Assembly: GCA_902806105.1 (NCBI GenBank)
Contig: CADCVI010000181.1
Coordinates: 1-25,084 of the forward strand
Origin: an uncultured Rubrobacteraceae bacterium
GTDB lineage: Bacteria; Actinomycetota; Rubrobacteria; Rubrobacterales; Rubrobacteraceae
Direction: 5' to 3'
Length of the DNA stretch: 25,084 nucleotides
A program made the translations under genes and the position numbers. Positions 21,004 to 25,084 of this stretch are shown here, one piece after another; positions within the stretch are counted from its first letter, which is position 1, and every line of letters begins with the position of its first letter. The notes under the pieces are model-generated. The model was not told the origin of the DNA and made no database searches. It was given only the letters and a program-made list of their open reading frames with translations.

Positions 21004-21828
21004 CTACCAGGCCGTCTGTCCGCCGTCGACGACGATGGTTTGTCCGGTCACGTAGTCCGAGGCGGGCGAGGCGAGGAAGAGAGCTGCGCCCTTTATGTCC
21101 TCCGGCTTCCCGAAGCGGTGCAGCGGGATGCCCTCCAGCATCTTCTCCTCGAACTTCTCTATGATGCCACCGCTCATCTTCGTCGGGAACCAGCCCGGGG
21201 CGATGGCGTTGACGTTGATGCCGTGGTGAGCCCAGCCCGTCGCGAGGTCCCGCGTCATGGAGATGACGGCGCCCTTGGACGAGTTGTAGCCGACCGTCTG
21301 CATGTAGTCCGGGTGGCCCCCGATCAGGCCCGCGACGGAGGCGATGTTGACGATCTTGCCTCCCTCCCCCCGCTCGACCATGCGCCTCCCGACCGCCTGG
21401 CTCATCAGGAACGTTCCGCGCACGTTGACGCGCACGACCAGGTCGAACTTCTCGACCGGCATCTCGAGCGTCGGCGCCCCCCACGTCGCCCCGGAGTTGT
21501 TTATGAGGACGTCTATCGCCCCGAAACGCTCCTCCGTCTCGGCGACGACGCGCTCGACGTCGTCCGGGTCGGCGACGTCGCAGGCGACGGCATGAGCCTT
21601 TCCGCCCCTACCCTCGATCTCCTGGCGGACCTCCTCCAGGGCCTCCAGCTTGCGCGAGCACAGGACTACCGAGGCCCCGGCGTCCGAGAGGGCCTCGGCC
21701 ATGTACTGCCCGAGGCCGCGTCCCCCGCCGGTCACGATCGCCGTCTTGCCGCTCAGGCGAAAAAGGTCAAGGGTGTTCGTCCTGTCCTGCGTCCCCGTGT
21801 TCTCCTGCGTATCCAAACTCCGTACCAC
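21004..21828 (-). CDS. Short-chain dehydrogenase/reductase
   Basis: A 274-residue NAD(P)-dependent oxidoreductase of the classical SDR type. The Rossmann motif is TGGGRGLG, followed by NNSG (usually NNAG), the catalytic Ser in IASVAG and YNSSK with the catalytic Tyr and Lys. The C-terminus carries the typical ASDYVTGQTIVVDGG. The start is GTG 21828 as the longest sensible frame, but its ribosome site is poor, and an internal TTG at 21816 or later is possible since the first 22 residues look non-conserved. In this cluster it could act on 3-hydroxyacyl-CoA or on a different alcohol. It resembles gluconate-5-dehydrogenase and FabG-like members equally. The specific substrate is open. Confidence 0.9.
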   Translation of the reverse strand: MVRSLDTQENTGTQDRTNTLDLFRLSGKTAIVTGGGRGLGQYMAEALSDAGASVVLCSRKLEALEEVRQEIEGRGGKAHAVACDVADPDDVERVVAETEERFGAIDVLINNSGATWGAPTLEMPVEKFDLVVRVNVRGTFLMSQAVGRRMVERGEGGKIVNIASVAGLIGGHPDYMQTVGYNSSKGAVISMTRDLATGWAHHGINVNAIAPGWFPTKMSGGIIEKFEEKMLEGIPLHRFGKPEDIKGAALFLASPASDYVTGQTIVVDGGQTAW

Positions 21829-21853
21829 CCCTCTTCAAGGTTTAGGCGTGCAA

Positions 21854-23506
21854 CTAGCCCCGGGATGCGCCCGCGTTCTTCGCCCTCTCCTCGTCGGCGA
21901 GGACGCGGCGCAAGAGCTTGCCCACGGTGCTCTTGGGCAGGTCTTCGCGAAACTCGACCATCTTCGGGCTCTTGTACGGGGCGAGGCGGTCCTTGCAGAA
22001 CGCGAGGATCTCCTCCTCCGTCACCTCGCTCCCGGGCTTGCGCACGACGAACGCCTTGACCGTCTCGCCACGGTACTCGTCAGGTATGCCGACGGCTACC
22101 GCCTCAGCGACCTCCGGGTTCTCGAAGAGGACCTCCTCGATCTCGCGCGGGTAGACGTTGTAGCCGGAGGCGACGATCATGTCCTTCTTGCGGTCCACGA
22201 TGTAGAAGTAGCCCTCGTCGTCCATCCGGGCCACGTCGCCGGTGTGGAGCCAGCCGTCCCTCAGGGTGCTCCCCGTCTCGCCGGGCATGTTCCAGTAGCC
22301 CTTCATCACCTGCGGGCCGCGGATCACGAGCTCCCCGGACTCTCCTATCTCGACCTCCCGCTCCCCCGTCTCGACGTCCACGATCCTCGCGTCGGTGCTC
22401 GGTATCGGGACGCCGATGCTCCCGTCGCGGCTCGAACCCGTGAACGGCGGGTTGAAGTGCGTCACCGGAGAAGCCTCCGAGAGACCGTAGCCCTCGAAGA
22501 TCGGGCGGCCGATCTTCTCTTCGAGAGCATGCCTCAGGTTTACGGGCATCGCCGCCCCGCCGGAGTTGTACGTCCTGACCTTGTGGAAGCCGTACTCCCT
22601 CAGGTCCGCCCCCGAGGCGTGGAGCGCCATATACATCGTCGGCACGCCCGCGAACATCACGGGGGCCTCGCTCTTGACGAGCCCTATCACCTCTACGGGA
22701 TCGAAGCGCGGGACGAGAATCTGGTTGAGCCCCTGCCGGATGCCGAAGAGCATCACGCACGTCAGCCCGTAGATGTGGAAGAAGGGCAGCAGGCCCATGA
22801 TCTTCTGGTTGTTCGAGAACGCCGCCGGGTCGTCTACGAAGAGGTCCAGCGTCTGCTGGACGTTCGCCACGAGGTTGCGGTGCGTAAGCATCGCCCCCTT
22901 GGAGACCCCCGTCGTCCCGCCCGTGTACTGAAAGACCGCGACGTCCTCTGCCGGATCGATCTCGACCGGCGGCGCGGGCTCGGCGTCCTCGGCGACCAGG
23001 TCCCCGAAGCTCACATGGCCCGCATCCAGGCCCCCCGGCTCGCCCTTCAGGTCCACGACTACCACGTCGCGCAGGCTCGTCTCCGCAAGGACCGCCTTCA
23101 CCCGGGGGTACATGTCCGAGTAGACGACTATCGTCTCGGCCCCCGAGTCCCTGAGGACGTGCTCGATCTCCCGCTCGACGTACATCGGGTTGAGCTGCGT
23201 GACGATCGCCCCGAGCCTGAGCGTCGCGAAGAACGAGACCACGTACTGCGGACAGTTCGGGAGCATGAGCGCCACCCGATCCCCCTTCTTCACCCCCCTC
23301 GCCGCGAGCGAAGCGGCCATCTTGCTTACCAGCGCGTCCAACCGCTCGAAGGTAAAGGTGGTCCCGTAGAACGTCAGCGCTGTCTTCTCCCGATGCTCCT
23401 CTACCGAGAGCTTGAAAAAGTCGTTCAGCGAGCCCTCGAAGACCTCCGTCTCGGGCGATGCATGCCCCTCGTACACCCGGACCCACGGCTTCTCAGTGCG
23501 AAACAT
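21854..23506 (-). CDS. Long-chain fatty acid-CoA ligase (FadD-like)
   Basis: A 550-residue AMP-forming acyl-CoA synthetase that activates a carboxylic acid, probably a long-chain fatty acid, with ATP and CoA. The ATG at 23506 has AAGGAG seven bases upstream and begins MFRTEKPWVRVYEGH; a longer frame to 23581 lacks support. The P-loop is YTGGTTGVSKGA. The second motif is YGLSEASPVTHFNPP, then GWLHTGDVARMDDEGYFYI, and the C-terminal catalytic Lys is in PKSTVGKLLRR. Length and motifs fit medium- to long-chain ligases. A minus-strand TATCAT at 23540-23545 could be its -10. It is followed by SDR and thiolase at close spacing, consistent with one transcript. Confidence 0.94.
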   Translation of the reverse strand: MFRTEKPWVRVYEGHASPETEVFEGSLNDFFKLSVEEHREKTALTFYGTTFTFERLDALVSKMAASLAARGVKKGDRVALMLPNCPQYVVSFFATLRLGAIVTQLNPMYVEREIEHVLRDSGAETIVVYSDMYPRVKAVLAETSLRDVVVVDLKGEPGGLDAGHVSFGDLVAEDAEPAPPVEIDPAEDVAVFQYTGGTTGVSKGAMLTHRNLVANVQQTLDLFVDDPAAFSNNQKIMGLLPFFHIYGLTCVMLFGIRQGLNQILVPRFDPVEVIGLVKSEAPVMFAGVPTMYMALHASGADLREYGFHKVRTYNSGGAAMPVNLRHALEEKIGRPIFEGYGLSEASPVTHFNPPFTGSSRDGSIGVPIPSTDARIVDVETGEREVEIGESGELVIRGPQVMKGYWNMPGETGSTLRDGWLHTGDVARMDDEGYFYIVDRKKDMIVASGYNVYPREIEEVLFENPEVAEAVAVGIPDEYRGETVKAFVVRKPGSEVTEEEILAFCKDRLAPYKSPKMVEFREDLPKSTVGKLLRRVLADEERAKNAGASRG

Positions 23507-23627
23507 GCCGTACTCCTTTCCTCTCCTCACCGCGCCCCCATGATACTCGGATCGCACGGAGCAGGTTCGTGCGACCGTCACGGACCGCGCGAGTCGGGCA
23601 CGGCAGAAGCATAAAGCGCTCCCGGGC

Positions 23628-24080
23628 TCAGACGATCGCGTTCCCCTTCTTCTCGAAGACGCGGAACGCCCCGGTCCCCATCGCGACGAGGTTCCCCTCC
23701 TCGTCGTAAACCTTTGCCTCGGCGGTAGCCATGCGGCGCGTGCGGTGGACGACCTCGGCCTGGCAGGTTATGCGGCCCCCGCCGACCGCCCCGAGAAAGT
23801 GGACGTTCATCTCCACGGTGGCCGTCCTGGTCCCCACGAGCGAGAGCACCGCTATACCCATCGCGTTGTCGATGAGCGAGGCGTGGACCCCGCCGTGCAG
23901 CGTCCCGTTGCCGTTCTGGTGGAGGTCCTCGGTATCTATGTACATTTTGGCCCGCCCCGGCTCCACGCTCTCGACCTTGGACCCTATGTGCTTGCTGAAG
24001 GTGACCGCCTCATCGAAGTAAGTCGCCAACTCGTCCAGCTGCTCCGGGCTCAACGCCCCCGTAACGCCACCTTCCGTCAT
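23628..24080 (-). CDS. PaaI-type hotdog-fold acyl-CoA thioesterase
   Basis: A 150-residue hotdog protein that would hydrolyse acyl-CoA thioesters. The ATG at 24080 has AAGGAGGG six bases upstream. The active-site pattern is NGTLHGGVHASLIDNAMGIAVLS, with His-Gly-Gly and an Asp typical of PaaI and YbgC relatives, followed by TVEMNVHFLGAVGGGRITCQAEVVHRTRRMATAEAKVYDEEG. PaaI homologues have been linked to phenylacetate catabolism by relieving trapped CoA esters, but no phenylacetate genes are visible here. It is 121 bases upstream of the ligase gene on the same strand and 74 bases after the enoyl-CoA hydratase. Confidence 0.92.
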   Translation of the reverse strand: MTEGGVTGALSPEQLDELATYFDEAVTFSKHIGSKVESVEPGRAKMYIDTEDLHQNGNGTLHGGVHASLIDNAMGIAVLSLVGTRTATVEMNVHFLGAVGGGRITCQAEVVHRTRRMATAEAKVYDEEGNLVAMGTGAFRVFEKKGNAIV

Positions 24081-24154
24081 GCCACCCTCCTTTTCTTGTA
24101 CGGGCCTTCCGTAATGGCGCGCCGTTACGAGCGCGCCAGTTCCATGCTCCCCGA

Positions 24155-24934
24155 CTACCGGCCCTCGAACCTCGGCTCGCGCTTCTCCAGAAAGGCCGAG
24201 GTGCCCTCCTGCTTGTCGTGGGTGTCGAAGAGGATGGCCTGGGCGAGGCGTTCCACGACGAGCCCGGTCTTCTGGTCCGTCTCGAAGCCCGTCAGAACGG
24301 CGAGCTTGGCGAGGCGGACGGCTAAAGGGCCCTTCTTGAGGATCTCGGCGGCCGTCTCGCGGGCGGCGTCCATGAGGCCGGATGGGCCCGTCACCTGGGT
24401 GACGAGGCCGATTCGGCGGGCCTCGGTGGCGTCGATCGCACGGCCGGTCAGGATCATCTCTATCGCCTTGCCCTTGCCGACGAGACGGGCGAGGCGCTGG
24501 GTGCCGCCCGCGGCCGGGATGATGGAGAGGGCGAGCTCCGGCAGCCCGAAGCGGGCGTTCTCCGAGGCGATCCTGATGTCGCAGGCCATGGAGAGCTCGC
24601 AGCCCCCGCCGAGGGCGTAGCCGTTCACCGCCGCAATCGTCGGCTTCTCGAAGCCCTCGATCTCGTCGTAGACGGCCTGGAACATGGACGAGAGGGCGTC
24701 GATCGCCGTCTTCTCCCGAAGCTCCCCGATGTCCGCCCCGGCCGCGAACGACCTCTCCCCCGCCCCCGTGAAGATCACGACGCCCACCGCGCGGTTGTAG
24801 CGGAACTCGGTCAGGGCGGCGCGCAGGTCGCCCAGTACCTGCGTGTTCAGGGCATTGCGGACGTCCGGACGGTTTATGGTGATCGTGCCGATGCCGCCCT
24901 CGACGGCCGTCAGAATAGTCTCGTACTCTGCCAA
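24155..24934 (-). CDS. Enoyl-CoA hydratase/isomerase family protein
   Basis: A 259-residue crotonase-fold enzyme adding water across the double bond of enoyl-CoA. Motifs are ITINRPDVRNALN, the oxyanion-hole segment SFAAGADIGEL, NGYALGGGCELSMACDIRIAS and FGLPELALSIIPAAGGTQRLARLVG, where the catalytic Glu positions are conserved (the second as PELALSIIPAAGG, usually PExxLGxxPGxGG). The start is the ATG at 24934. Size is normal. It leads the lipid cluster from the right and would act with the SDR and thiolase in beta-oxidation-like degradation. Because the second catalytic position has an altered context, an isomerase or other crotonase activity cannot be ruled out. Confidence 0.94.
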   Translation of the reverse strand: MAEYETILTAVEGGIGTITINRPDVRNALNTQVLGDLRAALTEFRYNRAVGVVIFTGAGERSFAAGADIGELREKTAIDALSSMFQAVYDEIEGFEKPTIAAVNGYALGGGCELSMACDIRIASENARFGLPELALSIIPAAGGTQRLARLVGKGKAIEMILTGRAIDATEARRIGLVTQVTGPSGLMDAARETAAEILKKGPLAVRLAKLAVLTGFETDQKTGLVVERLAQAILFDTHDKQEGTSAFLEKREPRFEGR

Positions 24935-24995
24935 GATGCCCTCCCCTGCTCCAAAGTATTGCGGAATGTCCTGGTGCCCTTCTCGAATGCTGGCG

Positions 24996-25082
24996 CTACG
25001 GCACGGGCCAGCGCCGGGTCAGGCGCTCTATACCGGTCGCGCGGCGAGCCTCGACATCGAGGTCGACGACCACGGCCCGGAA
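24996..25082 (-). CDS. C-terminal end of an unidentified protein (5' part outside window)
   Basis: On the minus strand a frame enters from the right edge and ends at the TAG at 24996-24998, coding for 28 residues ending RRATGIERLTRRWPVP. Almost every codon ends in G or C, which the other two frames do not show, so it is probably coding. It lies 61 bases upstream of the enoyl-CoA hydratase gene on the same strand and may belong to the same cluster. The fragment is too short to assign a family. Confidence 0.55.
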   Translation of the reverse strand, partial: FRAVVVDLDVEARRATGIERLTRRWPVP

Positions 25083-25084
25083 GA

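Noticed and set aside
24116..24137. 7-bp GGCGCGC/GCGCGCC hairpin between the thioesterase and enoyl-CoA hydratase genes
   Set aside because: Short, purely GC and without a T-tract; expected by chance in DNA this rich in GC. It may weakly attenuate transcription but I cannot support that.

Overview
The window is about 25 kb of very GC-rich DNA (roughly 70 %). Codon use is strongly biased to G or C at the third position, GTG and TTG starts are frequent, and intergenic gaps are short. Gene content suggests a Rubrobacter-like actinobacterium: NarL-type two-component system, DUF3105/DUF305 pair, DUF4870 and PRC-barrel proteins, LURP-one-like protein, and BchN/BchB homologues outside any obvious photosynthesis cluster. 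No rRNA, tRNA, CRISPR array, transposase or phage gene was found. The genus assignment is inference.

Layout. (1) 1-2392: the end of a BchN-like gene, cut by the window edge, followed by a complete BchB-like gene. These are the two catalytic subunits of a dark-operative protochlorophyllide reductase (DPOR)-type, nitrogenase-like enzyme. (2) 2442-4515: small genes and a lipoprotein-anchored HtrA protease, plus a 50-residue twin-arginine lipoprotein on the minus strand (2774-2926) that is too short for ordinary ORF lists. (3) 4521-9977: a metal-homeostasis region. A CDF exporter is followed by a tight run of CadC-like sensor, Zn/Cd/Pb P1B-ATPase, YnfA-family protein, a CCPFF-motif protein, an isoprenylcysteine-methyltransferase-like membrane protein and a YkvA-like protein. 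Most junctions overlap by a few bases. (4) 10110-13652: a DUF3105-DUF305 envelope pair facing a NarL/LiaR-type sensor kinase and response regulator. (5) 13815-19752: mostly single genes. They are a second ICMT-like protein, a LURP-one-like protein, DUF4870, lipoprotein signal peptidase, an EthD-like protein, beta-carbonic anhydrase, a YjdF-like membrane protein, two small proteins (one a DnaJ-type zinc ribbon missed by length cut-offs), thymidine kinase and a PRC-barrel protein. (6) 19792-25082, all minus strand: a lipid-catabolism cluster of thiolase, SDR, acyl-CoA ligase, hotdog thioesterase and enoyl-CoA hydratase, plus the last 28 codons of another gene.

How parts work together. The metal run looks like a sense-and-export operon: the sensor responds to soft metals, the ATPase exports them, and the accessory membrane proteins resemble those in other metal-resistance islands. 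The fatty-acid genes supply activation (ligase), hydration, a probable dehydrogenase (SDR) and thiolytic cleavage. An acyl-CoA dehydrogenase is not in the window. LspA would process the HtrA and Tat lipoproteins encoded here.

The most interesting signal is the BchN/BchB pair. The BchB homologue keeps the overall fold signature and the C-terminal helical domain, but in my from-memory alignment it has lost four residues that matter in known DPOR: the Asp cluster ligand is Glu, the Cys of the GSSC motif is Glu, and the two proton-transfer residues Asp274 and His378 are Val and Ala. This suggests a DPOR-derived enzyme with different chemistry or substrate.
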